The notes: generated by a model from the sequence alone, not told the origin. A DNA stretch of 64,000 nucleotides from Phaeobacter sp. CECT 5382 (GCF_001457775.1 NZ_CYSG01000002.1:248001-312000); one strand, 5' to 3'; counted from the stretch's first letter, positions 8,234 through 18,058 are shown. Numbers and translations: made by a program.

Positions 8234-11200
8234 ATGGCATTTCAAACCCGCGGCAGGGATCCCCTGCTTGACAGCTCGATGCAGGCGGCGATCGAAAAGC
8301 GTGGCAAAGAGCTGATCGGGATCTTCCTGATTGGCCTCGCCGTGATCATGGGTGCCATGGTCGGCTCCTATACGCCGGATGACCCCAATTGGATGGTCTC
8401 GACCGATGCGCCGGTGCAGAACTGGCTGGGCCGTCCCGGTGCCTCGATCGCGGCTCCGCTGTTCATGATTGTGGGTTGGGCTGCCTGGAGTCTGGTGTTG
8501 ACACCGCTGGCCTGGGGTATTCGTTTTCTCAGCCACAATGGCGAAGATCGGGTGCTTGGCCGTATGATTTTTGCGCCAGTTCTGTTGGCAGTGGCCTCGA
8601 TCTATGCGGCGACCTTGGTGCCGGGTGGTGAATGGAAAGAAACCCATAGCTTTGGTTTGGGCGGGCTGTTTGGCGATACCGTAATGGGGGCTTTGCTGAC
8701 GCTGCTGCCGGTGAGTTCGCATTTCGCGGTCAAGCTGATGTCGCTGCTGATGGCGGCAGGCATGCTGACCCTTGGGGTCTTTGTAGCCGGCTTTAGCCGC
8801 GTGGAAATGGCGCGTGCTGGACGTTATCTGATGCTGGGCTTTGTGTTGATCTATGGCGCGATTGCCAGCCTGTTGGGCCGCGGGGCCGCAAGTGGTTTTC
8901 AGGCTGCACTGACCTATCGCAGCGATCGCCGGGCGGCAAAACTGCAGGCCGAACAGGATGCCTGGGCCAGCCAAGACGATGGCGCACAGGTGTTTGAAAG
9001 CTATAGCGAAGATCAGGATCTGGACGCGCACGCCGATACAGACGAGGTCGCCAAACCGGAAAAACCGGGGCTGTTCTCCCGCGTGCCGGGCCTTATGCGG
9101 CGCGCCGAAAATGAACCGATGCCGGAACCGGAACTGGTAGACATCGACGCAGGCGCAGAGTCGAATTTGACTGGTGACGAGCGGATATCGGAAAAGATCG
9201 CCAGTGCCGTGCGCATTCGGCGTGCGGCTGAAAACGCGCCGGACCATGACCCGGCCCTGCCGTTGACCAAAGGCCGTGGGCGTCGCCCGGAGCCACTGCT
9301 GTTCACGCCCAATGTTTCCCAAGCGGAACTGGCACCAGAGCCACCTCTGACGGCTGCGCAAGCCATGCCCACGGCACCAGCTGTGGGCGCTGTCACTTCG
9401 TTTGTGCCTGCTGCACCTTCGGATGTTATCCCGACCATCCAGCCCGCCGCCATTTCGGTTGGCGAAGAGTTTGGCGGGCCCGATCAAGAGGCGCGTGCCG
9501 CTGAGTATGGTCAGAACTTTGAAGCAGATCCTGCCCCCATGGCGGATCCTCATTCTGATCCTGAAACGGGGCAGTCTGCCGGACTTACGCCAGACCGCGT
9601 GGCCTCTGAAGACCTGCCAGGCCAACGGATTGCACGGCGAGACATGGATCCGCGCCCAGTTTCGGCGTCGCCTGTTACTGCCGCCAGATCTGCGGCCCCA
9701 GCACCGGTTTCTCCATCGGCTCCTGCAGCGGCAAGCATGGCGCTGCCCGTGGCGGAACCGCGCAAAGCCGTTGTGGAACAGCCACCGCGCAAACCCCTGC
9801 AGCCTTCGACACGTGCCAAAGCCGAGGCTCAGCCGAATCTGGTGTTTGAAGAAAGTGACAGCGATTTTGAACTGCCCCCCCTGTCGCTGCTGAGCCATCC
9901 AAACGGCGTGGAACGCCATCATCTGAGCGATGAGGCTCTGGAAGAAAACGCCCGGATGCTAGAAGCGGTCCTGGATGACTATGGCGTCAAGGGTGAGATC
10001 GTCTCTGTGCGTCCCGGCCCGGTTGTCACCATGTACGAGCTGGAGCCTGCGCCGGGTCTTAAGGCGTCGCGCGTTATTGGCTTGTCGGATGATATTGCCC
10101 GCTCGATGTCGGCGCTGTCTGCGCGGGTTTCTACCGTGCCGGGCCGTACCGTCATCGGCATCGAGCTGCCAAATGAAAAACGCGAGATGGTTAGCTTCCG
10201 CGAGATCCTGTCGTCGCGCGATTATGGAGATGGCACCCAGAACCTGCCGCTGGCATTGGGCAAGGACATTGGCGGATCATCGATGGTTGCCGATCTGGCC
10301 AAGATGCCTCACCTTTTGATTGCGGGTACCACCGGGTCCGGTAAATCGGTGGCGATCAACACCATGATCCTGTCGCTGCTTTACAAGCTGTCGCCGGATG
10401 AATGCCGACTGATCATGATCGACCCCAAGATGCTGGAGCTTTCTGTCTATGACGGCATCCCGCATCTGCTGTCGCCTGTTGTGACCGATCCGAAAAAGGC
10501 GGTTGTCGCCCTGAAATGGGTCGTCGGTGAGATGGAAGACCGCTATCGCAAGATGTCCAAGATGGGCGTGCGCAACATTGCCGGCTACAATGGCCGAGTC
10601 AAAGAAGCACTGGCCAAGGGCGAGATGTTCAGTCGCACGGTGCAGACCGGTTTTGACGATGACACTGGTGAGCCGGTGTTTGAGAGCGAAGAGTTCGCCC
10701 CAGAGGTGCTGCCCTATATCGTGGTGATCGTGGATGAGATGGCCGACCTGATGATGGTGGCAGGCAAGGAAATCGAGGCCTGCATCCAGCGTCTGGCGCA
10801 GATGGCGCGGGCCTCTGGCATTCACCTCATCATGGCCACGCAGCGTCCCTCGGTTGACGTGATCACCGGTACCATCAAGGCCAACTTCCCAACCCGGATT
10901 TCCTTCCAGGTGACCTCGAAAATCGACAGCCGGACGATCTTGGGGGAAATGGGGGCGGAGCAGCTTTTGGGCATGGGCGACATGCTTTATATGGCGGGTG
11001 GCGCCAAAATCACCCGCTGCCACGGACCCTTTGTGTCGGATGAAGAGGTCGAGGAGGTGGTGAACCACCTGAAACAGTTCGGCCCACCTGAATACATGGG
11101 CGGTGTGGTCGAAGGTCCAGATGATGAGAAAGCGGACAATATCGACGCTGTTTTGGGGCTCTCGACCGGCGGCAATACCAATGGCGAAGACGCGCTCTAT

Positions 11201-11377
11201 GATTCAGCGGTGCAGATCGTGATCAAGGACCGCAAGTGCTCGACTTCTTATATCCAGCGCAAACTGGCGATCGGCTATAACAAGGCCGCGCGTTTGGTGG
11301 AGCAGATGGAGGACGAAGGTCTGGTGTCGCCTGCAAACCATGTTGGTAAGCGGGAAATTCTGGTGCCAGAGCAATAG
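8234..11377 (+). CDS. ftsK: DNA translocase FtsK
   Basis: This is a 1047-residue cell-division DNA pump. The N-terminal ~220 residues hold about four membrane helices that anchor it at the septum. Residues ~230-560 are a long Pro/Ala/Glu-rich, low-complexity linker. The motor follows, with Walker [14 protein letters not shown] near residue 697 and Walker [12 protein letters not shown] near 829. The C-terminal ~60 residues are the winged-helix gamma domain that reads KOPS sites and activates XerCD. GAGGT lies 4 nt before the ATG at 8234; an upstream in-frame start at 8177 has no comparable site. A strong terminator follows. Confidence 0.95.
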   Translation: MAFQTRGRDPLLDSSMQAAIEKRGKELIGIFLIGLAVIMGAMVGSYTPDDPNWMVSTDAPVQNWLGRPGASIAAPLFMIVGWAAWSLVLTPLAWGIRFLSHNGEDRVLGRMIFAPVLLAVASIYAATLVPGGEWKETHSFGLGGLFGDTVMGALLTLLPVSSHFAVKLMSLLMAAGMLTLGVFVAGFSRVEMARAGRYLMLGFVLIYGAIASLLGRGAASGFQAALTYRSDRRAAKLQAEQDAWASQDDGAQVFESYSEDQDLDAHADTDEVAKPEKPGLFSRVPGLMRRAENEPMPEPELVDIDAGAESNLTGDERISEKIASAVRIRRAAENAPDHDPALPLTKGRGRRPEPLLFTPNVSQAELAPEPPLTAAQAMPTAPAVGAVTSFVPAAPSDVIPTIQPAAISVGEEFGGPDQEARAAEYGQNFEADPAPMADPHSDPETGQSAGLTPDRVASEDLPGQRIARRDMDPRPVSASPVTAARSAAPAPVSPSAPAAASMALPVAEPRKAVVEQPPRKPLQPSTRAKAEAQPNLVFEESDSDFELPPLSLLSHPNGVERHHLSDEALEENARMLEAVLDDYGVKGEIVSVRPGPVVTMYELEPAPGLKASRVIGLSDDIARSMSALSARVSTVPGRTVIGIELPNEKREMVSFREILSSRDYGDGTQNLPLALGKDIGGSSMVADLAKMPHLLIAGTTGSGKSVAINTMILSLLYKLSPDECRLIMIDPKMLELSVYDGIPHLLSPVVTDPKKAVVALKWVVGEMEDRYRKMSKMGVRNIAGYNGRVKEALAKGEMFSRTVQTGFDDDTGEPVFESEEFAPEVLPYIVVIVDEMADLMMVAGKEIEACIQRLAQMARASGIHLIMATQRPSVDVITGTIKANFPTRISFQVTSKIDSRTILGEMGAEQLLGMGDMLYMAGGAKITRCHGPFVSDEEVEEVVNHLKQFGPPEYMGGVVEGPDDEKADNIDAVLGLSTGGNTNGEDALYDSAVQIVIKDRKCSTSYIQRKLAIGYNKAARLVEQMEDEGLVSPANHVGKREILVPEQ

Positions 11378-11399
11378 CAAGATCTGAGCAAAAAATCGC

Positions 11400-11436
11400 A
11401 GAGGCCGGTCGCTACGCGTCCCGGCCTCTTTTCTTT
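11400..11436 (+). terminator. Rho-independent terminator after ftsK
   Basis: A 9-bp perfect stem AGAGGCCGG/CCGGCCTCT (11400-11408 and 11421-11429) is followed by a T-rich run. It separates ftsK from lolA. It also argues that lolA starts at 11463 rather than at the upstream in-frame ATG at 11436, which abuts the T-run. Confidence 0.88.
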
Positions 11437-11462
11437 TGGGCAGCAAGGTTTATCTAAACCTC

Positions 11463-12053
11463 ATGAAAAAACTGATCGTTATCCTGGCGCTGTCGCTCTG
11501 CGCCCCTGGTGCCTGGGCCGCTGAAAAGCTGAGCCTGGGAGAGATATCCGGCTATCTGAACGGGATGAAGACGGCGACTGCCAGCTTTACCCAAATCAAC
11601 GATGATGGCAGCCTGTCGACGGGAACGCTATTCTTGCATCGTCCTGGACGGATGCGGTTTGAATATGACGGGCGGGATGGCGGAACCGTGGTGGCCGGGG
11701 CGGGGGCTGTGCGTATCCATGACCCCAAATCGAACCAGCCCCCCGAGACCTTTCCGCTGCGCCGCACGCCGCTGTCGATCATCCTGGCCAAGACGGTTAA
11801 TCTAGGTCAGGCCAATATGGTCATGGGCCACGGCTTTGACGGCACCTCAACCGTGGTGCAGGCCCAGGACCCCAAGAATCCGGATTATGGCAGCCTGGAG
11901 CTGATGTTCACCGGGGAGCCAGTCGCCCTGCGTAAATGGGTGGTGCATGACGGGGCTGGGGGCAAGACCACCGTGATCCTCGGAGCCTTGGAAACAGGCA
12001 TGCGCCTGCCTTCGACCCTGTTCAGCGCAGGCGGTGGGGGCAGTTCGCCATAG
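11463..12053 (+). CDS. lolA: Outer-membrane lipoprotein carrier protein LolA
   Basis: This is a 196-residue periplasmic protein. A signal peptide (MKKLIVILALSLCAPGAWA, cleavage expected after Ala19) precedes a LolA beta-barrel, recognisable from TASFTQINDDGSLSTGTLFLHRPGRMRFEYD. LolA ferries lipoproteins from the LolCDE complex to the outer membrane. Its position directly behind ftsK is the usual one in Rhodobacteraceae. It ends in a Gly/Ser tail. Confidence 0.9.
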   Translation: MKKLIVILALSLCAPGAWAAEKLSLGEISGYLNGMKTATASFTQINDDGSLSTGTLFLHRPGRMRFEYDGRDGGTVVAGAGAVRIHDPKSNQPPETFPLRRTPLSIILAKTVNLGQANMVMGHGFDGTSTVVQAQDPKNPDYGSLELMFTGEPVALRKWVVHDGAGGKTTVILGALETGMRLPSTLFSAGGGGSSP

Positions 12054-12276
12054 CGGCCAAGGTTTGCTTTGCGGACCTTGCTATCATCCATGGTCAGGGC
12101 ACCGACAACTGTAACCTGTGCAATGCCTCCTTTGGGCCGCCCGTGTGGATTCGCGGGTACATTATGAACTCAGCGGAGCGCCTGCCCCGTGACCGGATGT
12201 TGGAACAGACTGCTCGAATGCCGGTTGCGAGTTTGAGGCAACTATCATTTAACACTCGTCATTTCATAAGAATACT
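12054..12276. other. Gene-free AT-richer interval
   Basis: It follows lolA and leads into an orphan ORF. Base composition is clearly more AT-rich than the flanking genes. I see no recognisable gene, RNA or convincing terminator. A weak CAAGGT/ACCTTG hairpin lies just after the lolA stop. Confidence 0.4.
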
Positions 12277-12837
12277 GTGAGATTGAAAGCGGGGCATAGT
12301 TCAGCCCCGATGATGTTCAAAGGCAGGCAAAAACATTCACAAATGACCTTTTCATTAGTTGAAGCGTACAACGAGGGTCTCAGTGACCTTGCAGGGACTT
12401 TACCCATCGGGCGTATGCAGCGCTTGTTTCTAAAGCACAGGCTTGGCGTTTCAACGACAAAACCCTGGGCGTTGTTACCCCTGTCCGTCATTGCGGCCCG
12501 CGCGAGAACCCAGAGCCCTGAACAAGTCGTCGGTGTCCCCTACGACATGCTTTATTCTGGTGAACAAACGGCAATGAAGTTCTTATACGATGTGCTCGAG
12601 AAGGGATCCGACTATCTATTTAGTATCGTTGACAGAAACGACACGAACATTGGTCTGTTTGAAGTGAGTATCGTTTTCCTTACGTATTCGAACACCAAGC
12701 TTCGTCGCGATAAGTTGCCGTCGTTGACAACGACAATGGCAGAAGATCGTTCAAACGCGATTCCGGCGGGCGCGGATATTGTCACCCGATTCATGCGAGC
12801 CAGCCCCAATTCACCGATAAAGCCAATCCGCCCATAA
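12277..12837 (+). CDS. Orphan hypothetical protein
   Basis: An open frame of 186 codons lies in an AT-rich patch. The predicted product is soluble, with no signal peptide, no membrane helix and no motif I recognise. The stretch GKFLYDVLEKG-like to FSIVDRNDTNIGLFEVSIVF (roughly residues 100-130) has plausible secondary structure. The start at 12277 has no clear ribosome-binding site. Base use differs from the neighbours, which suggests either foreign origin or a decayed gene. It may be non-coding. Confidence 0.3.
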   Translation: MRLKAGHSSAPMMFKGRQKHSQMTFSLVEAYNEGLSDLAGTLPIGRMQRLFLKHRLGVSTTKPWALLPLSVIAARARTQSPEQVVGVPYDMLYSGEQTAMKFLYDVLEKGSDYLFSIVDRNDTNIGLFEVSIVFLTYSNTKLRRDKLPSLTTTMAEDRSNAIPAGADIVTRFMRASPNSPIKPIRP

Positions 12838-13022
12838 CGACGTCGTCGGTGTTCCGAGACCTGTTTGAAGAGGCCATAGTACCCCGCTATCTGACCTCGG
12901 AAGAATGCACGACAAATGCTTGGTCGCCTTCCTTACAGTCGAATTCTTGGCCTTTCGCGCAGGCGATGTCGCATTCGCGGCCAAGGCCCGGAAAGTCGGC
13001 AAACTACCTGTGCGTCCCAACC

Positions 13023-13049
13023 GCAGCATTCTGTAGTTTGGGCTCAAAG
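13023..13049 (-). repeat. 27-bp degenerate motif, copy 1
   Basis: On the minus strand this reads CTTTGAGCCCAAA, eight variable bases, then ATGCTGC. The same motif on the plus strand at 38897-38923 matches at 22 of 27 positions. Both copies lie in AT-richer, gene-poor DNA. They look like relics of a common dispersed element. Confidence 0.5.
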
Positions 13050-13099
13050 TCGCCATTTTCCGCAGTGTGGAAAACGGCAGCTTCACTGTGTTTGCTGGA

Positions 13100-13687
13100 T
13101 CAACGGGCGCGACGGCAGGTAGCGAGCTGCGCTTGATACATCTGCGAACGGGCTTCGACCTTGCTGGCGACCCGGAGTAGCCAGGACTTGGACTTGTAGG
13201 TGCCGCGGGCATAGCCAGTGTGACCGTCGTGATAGGCCAGATATTGGTTGCGCGCATCATAGAGCGGGATGCCATTCTTTTCCAAACTGGTGGTCATGTA
13301 CCAGCCCATGAAATCGGTGGCGTCCTCGATCCGGTCTCGCTTGGCGCGCCGCCGTCCGGTGTCACGCTTGTAGTCCTCCCATGTGCCGTCCAGAGCCTGG
13401 CCATAGCCGTAGGCGCTGGATTGCCGTCCCATGGGGATCACGCCCAGCAGGTATTTATGTGGCGTGCGGGCATTGCCGCGAAATTTGCTTTCCTGATGGA
13501 TGGTCGCCATCTGTACATGGATGGGCACGCCCCAGCGTCGCTCGGTGGCGCGAAAGGCTTTCAGATATTTGGGCCGCTCCTTGATGATGCTGCATGCATT
13601 GTCCAAATTGCGCGGCGGCGTATTGGTGCCACCGCCGCAGGACGCAACGACCAGAAGGAGGGTCAGTACGGCGATTAGTCTGCTCAT
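13100..13687 (-). CDS. SLT-domain lipoprotein (putative lytic transglycosylase)
   Basis: The 195-residue protein has a lipoprotein signal peptide with lipobox LVVASC (Cys17), so it should be lipid-anchored in the envelope. The body has lysozyme-like SLT features: WGVPIHVQMATIHQESKF contains the candidate catalytic Glu in HQES, followed by SSAYGYGQALDGTW and a helical C-terminal half with NQYLAYHDGHTGYARG. Enzymes of this fold cleave the MurNAc-GlcNAc bond of peptidoglycan. It stands alone, convergent with the preceding patch. Confidence 0.82.
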   Translation of the reverse strand: MSRLIAVLTLLLVVASCGGGTNTPPRNLDNACSIIKERPKYLKAFRATERRWGVPIHVQMATIHQESKFRGNARTPHKYLLGVIPMGRQSSAYGYGQALDGTWEDYKRDTGRRRAKRDRIEDATDFMGWYMTTSLEKNGIPLYDARNQYLAYHDGHTGYARGTYKSKSWLLRVASKVEARSQMYQAQLATCRRAR

Positions 13688-13765
13688 TGCCTGTGCCTAA
13701 GCCTGAATTTGTTCTAATTTGCTCTGCTTTTTTGGCATCCTAGCGAATTTCGCCGAAAGTGAAAA

Positions 13766-14653
13766 TCACAATTCAATCAAAACTGACAACAGCAGTGGCA
13801 GCGCGCCGATCGCCATCAGGGTCGAGATCATCACAAAGCCGGCAACGGCTTCGGAATCGGCGCCAAATTTCTCAGCCAGAAGGTAAGACGTAACTGCGAC
13901 CGGCGTGGCCAGTTGCAGCACAAGAACGCCAAAGGCGATCTCATCCAGACCAAAGGCAAGCCCGAGCCCCCAGCCGATTGCCACGCTAATGCAGAGCTTT
14001 GTCAAAGACAGCAGCACCGCTAGCCCGGTTTTACCCGGTGTCAGCCGCGCAATGGCAACGCCTAGGGTGATCAGCATGATAGGAATCGCCATCTGTCCAA
14101 CCAGATCCAGCGCATTGGTCAAAAACACAGGCGTTTGCCAATCCTGCCACAAAAACAATGCGCCCAGCAGTGTGGCCCAGACCATGGGTTCACGCAGCGC
14201 CTTGGCACCGCCGCCCTTGCCGGCCACCAGAGTCAGGCCAAGGGTGAAGGACAAGACCGCAGAAACCGCCAACATCACCACCGCATAGCCAAGACCGGCC
14301 TCTCCAAAGGCAAACAGTGCAAGCGGAATACCCAGATTGCCGGTATTGCCAAAAATGAAGGGGGCAAGATAGGTCTGCCGGTTCAGCCGCCCAGCCTTGA
14401 TCAACAGGGCTCCGGCCAGGGCAAGCAGGATATGTCCTAGCAGGGCGGCAATTACAAAGACGCCCAAAGCTGTTTTGTCGAGGTCGGTTTTCATCAGCGC
14501 CGTAAAGATCAGCGCTGGCACGGCAAGGGTCATTGCCAGGCGGGTGACAAATTCGATTCTGTACTCAAAGCCAAGTTTGACCCAAGTGAAACCAATGCCT
14601 GCAAGGAGGAACACGGGGGCGGTAATTTCAAGCACTGTTAAGGCTAGGTTCAC
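13766..14653 (-). CDS. AEC-family transporter (auxin efflux carrier-like permease)
   Basis: This is a 295-residue integral membrane protein with about ten hydrophobic helices and the typical AEC layout (MNLALTVLEITAPVFLLAGIGFTWVKLGF; APFIFGNTGNLGIPLALFAFG, which holds the family's conserved N-x-G-N-x-G-xP region). Such carriers export small carboxylates or related solutes across the inner membrane. The substrate cannot be predicted. It is divergent from hspQ. Confidence 0.88.
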   Translation of the reverse strand: MNLALTVLEITAPVFLLAGIGFTWVKLGFEYRIEFVTRLAMTLAVPALIFTALMKTDLDKTALGVFVIAALLGHILLALAGALLIKAGRLNRQTYLAPFIFGNTGNLGIPLALFAFGEAGLGYAVVMLAVSAVLSFTLGLTLVAGKGGGAKALREPMVWATLLGALFLWQDWQTPVFLTNALDLVGQMAIPIMLITLGVAIARLTPGKTGLAVLLSLTKLCISVAIGWGLGLAFGLDEIAFGVLVLQLATPVAVTSYLLAEKFGADSEAVAGFVMISTLMAIGALPLLLSVLIEL

Positions 14654-14738
14654 AGTCTGTTTCCTCGAAAATTTGCCTCAAGAGTTGGACATTTGACAGT
14701 GTTTCACGCTAGTAACAAGGCACGGGAGCGGACTGAAA

Positions 14739-15065
14739 ATGCTAAGAACACGTGCGAAATACAATTTGGGACAGGTTGTCCGGCACCGGAAACACCCCTT
14801 TCGTGGCGTGGTTTTTGATGTCGATCCCAAATTCGACAATACCGACGAGTGGTACGAGGCGATTCCGGAAGAAAGCCGCCCGGTAAAGAACCAGCCATTT
14901 TATCATCTGCTGGCTGAAAATGATCAGACCTACTATGTGGCCTATGTCTCGGAGCAGAATTTGGTTGCAGACTATTCTGGCGAACCGATCAGCCATCCGG
15001 ACCTGCCGGAGATGTTCGACCAGTTCGATGGCGCCGCCTACTCGCTGCAGTATCAGCTGAACTAA
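14739..15065 (+). CDS. hspQ: Heat shock protein HspQ
   Basis: This is a 108-residue member of the HspQ/YccV family, recognised from KYNLGQVVRHRKHPFRGVVFDVDPKFDNTDEWYEAIP and the conserved QPFYHLLAEN-Y-AYVSEQNLV. In enterobacteria HspQ is a heat-induced hemimethylated-DNA-binding protein that also enhances Lon specificity. A stand-alone Lon N-domain protein is encoded at 3.1 kb, but no link can be shown. It is monocistronic and followed by hairpin repeat copy B. Confidence 0.93.
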   Translation: MLRTRAKYNLGQVVRHRKHPFRGVVFDVDPKFDNTDEWYEAIPEESRPVKNQPFYHLLAENDQTYYVAYVSEQNLVADYSGEPISHPDLPEMFDQFDGAAYSLQYQLN

Positions 15066-15168
15066 TTCTGCGCAGCGTAGCTGTCCCGATCTGATAGATG
15101 CCTTACTTTAAAACGAAGACGTGCAGAGTATCCTGAAACTTCTTGGTGATGTGACCAGGCAAGGAGAG

Positions 15169-15255
15169 AGGGAGCGCTCCCGCCCCCTATTGCAGATCTG
15201 GCGAAGCCAGCCTGACAGGCGTTGGGCCGGGCGCCGAACCTGGCGGTTCGGCGCG
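15169..15255. repeat. Three-hairpin intergenic repeat, copy B
   Basis: It lies between the convergent hspQ and ggt genes. Three stems occur in order: GGGAGCGCTCCC, then CTGGC/GCCAG, then GCGCCGAACC/GGTTCGGCGC preceded by GTTGGGCCGG. It shares the order of stems, the GTTGGGCCGGGCGCCG core and the spacing with copy A (1921). The third stem uses different bases from copies A and C but still pairs, which indicates selection on structure. Confidence 0.6.
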
Positions 15256-15308
15256 GTTGTGCTTTGGAGCGCAGGTTTGGGATCCCAACTTTGGTTTAGT
15301 ACCCCGGA

Positions 15309-16886
15309 CTAGTAGCCAAGGGCACAGCCGTCCTTGCGCGGATCACTCGCACCTTCAAGGATGCCACTGGCATGCAGCTTGATGGATTGGGCGCCGCCGA
15401 TTGCGGTCTCCGGAACCTCAACCTGGTGTCCCATGTCGCTGAGCGTTTGCCGGACGGTGTCACTATAGCCGCGCTCAACCTTTAGGATGCCCGCGTCGGA
15501 AAAGCAGCGTGGCGCATCAATGGCCGATTGTGGATCCATGCCGAAATCCTGCAGATTAGAGACAAAGCGAGCATGACCAGCAGGTTGATACGCGCCTCCC
15601 ATAACCCCAAAGGGCATCAGCACGCGCCCCTCTTGGCGCAGCATGCCGGGAATAATGGTGTGCATTGGGCGTTTGCCACCGGCCAGTTCGTTTGCGTGAC
15701 CTTCTTGGAGGGTGAAACCAGCGCCGCGGTTCTGCATCAGAATGCCGAATTTTTCAGAGGCAATGCCGGATCCAAAACCGTGAAAGATCGAATAGATCAG
15801 TGAAACTGCCATGCGGTCCTTATCTACCACGGTGATATAGATCGTATCTTTGTGCACGGCTTCGCTGAGAGGCGCTGCCGCAGGCATGGCGCGCGTAGGA
15901 TCGATCAGAGACGCCAATTGCGTTGCGGTCTCGGGGGCCAGCATATGGTCCAGACGTGTCATGTGATCGGGATCGGCAAGGAAGCGATTGCGCGCATCAT
16001 AGGCCAGTTTGCTGGCCTCGGCCTCGATATGGGCGCGTTCAGCGCCAAGAGGGTCCATGGCAGCGATGTCGAAATGTTTGAGGATATTCAACATCAGCAA
16101 TGCGGTTGCGCCCTGACCGTTGGGCGGATGCTCCACCAGATCCACCCCTTTGTAGGACGCGGCAACGGGCGTTGTTCGGTCGCAGGCAGCGGCGGCAAAA
16201 TCGGCGCTGTCATGGGTGCCGCCTGCGGTCACGAGTGCAGCGATCATATCATCGGCAATTTCGCCTTTGTAAAAGGCATCCCTGCCGTCTTTGGCGATGC
16301 GCCGCAGGACTTCGGCCTGACCGGGCGCGCGAAAGATCTCACCAACACGAGGGGCCTGGCCGTCAAAGAGATAGGCCTTGCGCGCTGATCCCTGCAGGGT
16401 GGCCGCGTCATTTTTCCAATCAAAGGCCACGCGAGGGGCAACGGGAACCCCTGTCTCGGCATAGTGGATAGCAGGGGCAAGCAACGCGTCCAGCCCCAGC
16501 TTCCCTTCAGTTTCAGAGAGATGGCAAAAAGCATCGATCGCACCAGGAATGGTCACGGCATGGGCGCTACCCAGCGGGATGGATGTCAGCCCTTGATCCC
16601 GCAAAAGACCGGAAGTCAGGGCGGCGGGCGCGCGACCGGATCCGTTCAAAGCATGGATGTCATCACTGCCGGGGCGGGAAAAAAGGACAAAGCAATCGCC
16701 ACCAATTCCGGTCATCTGCGGCTCGCATATTCCTAGCAGAACGGCGCCGGCGATGGCAGCATCCATGGCATTGCCACCTCGTTTCAGCACGTCAATCGCA
16801 GCATTGGCAGCCAGGGGGTGTGATGTTGCGCAAACGCCGTTTTGTGCAAAGACGGCTGAGCGTCCGGGGTGTTGAAAATCGCGCAT
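15309..16886 (-). CDS. Gamma-glutamyltransferase family protein (Ntn hydrolase)
   Basis: This is a 525-residue GGT-fold enzyme. It opens with the usual VCATSHPLAANAAIDVLKRGGNAMDAAIAGA. The autoprocessing site is a Thr in VHKDTIYITVVDKDRMAVSL, so cleavage before that Thr would create the small subunit. The substrate-pocket motif GGAYQPAGHARFV lies near the end. Family members act on glutathione or other gamma-glutamyl amides, or on cephalosporin-type amides. No secretion signal is visible, so it may be cytoplasmic. AGGAGGG sits just before the ATG at 16886, which fixes the start. Confidence 0.9.
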   Translation of the reverse strand: MRDFQHPGRSAVFAQNGVCATSHPLAANAAIDVLKRGGNAMDAAIAGAVLLGICEPQMTGIGGDCFVLFSRPGSDDIHALNGSGRAPAALTSGLLRDQGLTSIPLGSAHAVTIPGAIDAFCHLSETEGKLGLDALLAPAIHYAETGVPVAPRVAFDWKNDAATLQGSARKAYLFDGQAPRVGEIFRAPGQAEVLRRIAKDGRDAFYKGEIADDMIAALVTAGGTHDSADFAAAACDRTTPVAASYKGVDLVEHPPNGQGATALLMLNILKHFDIAAMDPLGAERAHIEAEASKLAYDARNRFLADPDHMTRLDHMLAPETATQLASLIDPTRAMPAAAPLSEAVHKDTIYITVVDKDRMAVSLIYSIFHGFGSGIASEKFGILMQNRGAGFTLQEGHANELAGGKRPMHTIIPGMLRQEGRVLMPFGVMGGAYQPAGHARFVSNLQDFGMDPQSAIDAPRCFSDAGILKVERGYSDTVRQTLSDMGHQVEVPETAIGGAQSIKLHASGILEGASDPRKDGCALGY

Positions 16887-17237
16887 TGGTCCCTCCTGTT
16901 TTGACCTTTTGCAGGTTAGGGCTTTGGCAGGCAAAGACAATGCAAAACCATGCGTAACGGACGGCAGGAGTGGGTATCCCGGATCTGCCGTCGAAGGCAT
17001 ATTGTGAGGGAGGGCTATAGTGACACCAGCGTACAGCCTAGCAGGGCCTGAAAGGCTGGATATCCCTGGCGATGCACAATCGGTGGGGGCTTGGATGTCC
17101 AGCGCCAGGGGAAGCTATATTAGCTACGCCTTAATTCATTGCAGAGATTTTTGGCGTATTTGGGTCTCTATTGTGGCGTTTGTGTGGCGCGGCTTTGTGC
17201 AGGTGCGTCTCAGGCCAACGCTTTTTATATTTATGAG
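16887..17237. other. Gene-free interval between ggt and rsbW
   Basis: This 351-base stretch lies upstream of ggt and downstream of rsbW. Small plus-strand frames here (for example 17139-17363) are not supported: they lack a ribosome-binding site and run into rsbW on the opposite strand. The part nearest ggt presumably holds its promoter. I see no RNA gene. Confidence 0.4.
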
Positions 17238-17678
17238 CTAACTGCCCTTGAGGGTGGAGAGTTCAAAACAGAGGGACAACTGATTGTTGCCATTCTGCCG
17301 CTCGTAGTGGATCCGGTTGGTCAATTCACGAATGAGGAACCAGCCAAAACCGCCTTCGGGTAGATCCTCCAGTGGGCCGCTCACGTCAGCACGTTCCCCT
17401 GCGGGCAATTGATCGTCAGGAAAGGGAGGGCCGGCGTCGCTGATTCTAATCCACAGCTGTTCCCGTTCCAGGTCGCAACGAATGCGAACATCGCCTGTTG
17501 CCTGACCGGAATAGGCATGTTCCACAACATTGTTGACCGCCTCAGCCAAGGCGATCTGCACGTCTCCGACGCGTTCTTCGGGTAGATTGAAGTCTCGCAG
17601 TCGCTTCACAACCAACGAGATGCCTGAACGGGCATCCAGTTCGGTAGCTGTGAACGAACATGCAAAAGTATCAGCCAT
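17238..17678 (-). CDS. RsbW-like anti-sigma factor / serine kinase (HATPase_c)
   Basis: This is a 146-residue GHKL-fold ATPase. The N box is ALAEAVNNVVEHAYSG, the G1 box is IRISDAGPPFP, and the G2 segment is EGGFGWFLIRELTNRI. Such proteins bind a sigma factor or other partner and phosphorylate a STAS-domain antagonist. The antagonist gene lies immediately upstream (41-base gap, same strand), so the two form a partner-switching pair. No sigma factor or PP2C phosphatase is present within the window. Confidence 0.88.
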   Translation of the reverse strand: MADTFACSFTATELDARSGISLVVKRLRDFNLPEERVGDVQIALAEAVNNVVEHAYSGQATGDVRIRCDLEREQLWIRISDAGPPFPDDQLPAGERADVSGPLEDLPEGGFGWFLIRELTNRIHYERQNGNNQLSLCFELSTLKGS

Positions 17679-17719
17679 TCAGGTCTCGCTTCCCGCTGGC
17701 AGCGGTTCGTGGGGCAAGG

Positions 17720-18058
17720 TCACGTCTTGGTCGCGGCGACCGCTTCATTGAGCGAGCCATAAAGGTTGAAAATCGTATCCATCCGGGTCAGGCGGAAAAC
17801 CTTTTCGACCATTGGTGTCGGCCCTGCCAGGTCCAGGCGGCGACCGCCGCCCAATTGTTTCATCGCGGCGACGATGGCACCAAGGCCACTCGAATCAATG
17901 AATTGCACAGCAGATAGGTCGAGGATGACACGATGGGGACCGCTTTCGGTCTCGGAGCGCATGTCTTCCTTGAATTGAATTGCAATGGCGGCATCAATGC
18001 GTTCCGCATTTACCGTCACAATCTGTGCGCCATCTGCCTTGGTACTTGTCAGGCTCAT
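17720..18058 (-). CDS. STAS-domain anti-sigma factor antagonist (RsbV-like)
   Basis: This is a 112-residue STAS-domain protein. The phosphorylatable serine lies in VQFIDSSGLGAIVAA (Ser56/57), as in SpoIIAA and RsbV. In the unphosphorylated form it would sequester the RsbW-like kinase encoded downstream. It is divergent from the thiolase gene, and its promoter should lie in 18059-18156. Confidence 0.9.
   Translation of the reverse strand: MSLTSTKADGAQIVTVNAERIDAAIAIQFKEDMRSETESGPHRVILDLSAVQFIDSSGLGAIVAAMKQLGGGRRLDLAGPTPMVEKVFRLTRMDTIFNLYGSLNEAVAATKT

Noticed and set aside
6953-9922. 989-codon open frame on the minus strand across the aminotransferase and ftsK genes
   Set aside because: It spans two well-supported genes on the opposite strand, has Arg/His/Gln-rich antisense-type composition and no motif.
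12811-13275. 154-codon minus-strand frame covering the AT-rich patch
   Set aside because: It overlaps the well-supported SLT lipoprotein gene in another frame on the same strand and has low-complexity Ser/Arg/Thr-rich composition.
17139-17363. 74-codon plus-strand frame with a hydrophobic start resembling a signal peptide
   Set aside because: No ribosome-binding site, overlaps the end of rsbW on the opposite strand, and the sequence after the hydrophobic part has no recognisable domain.
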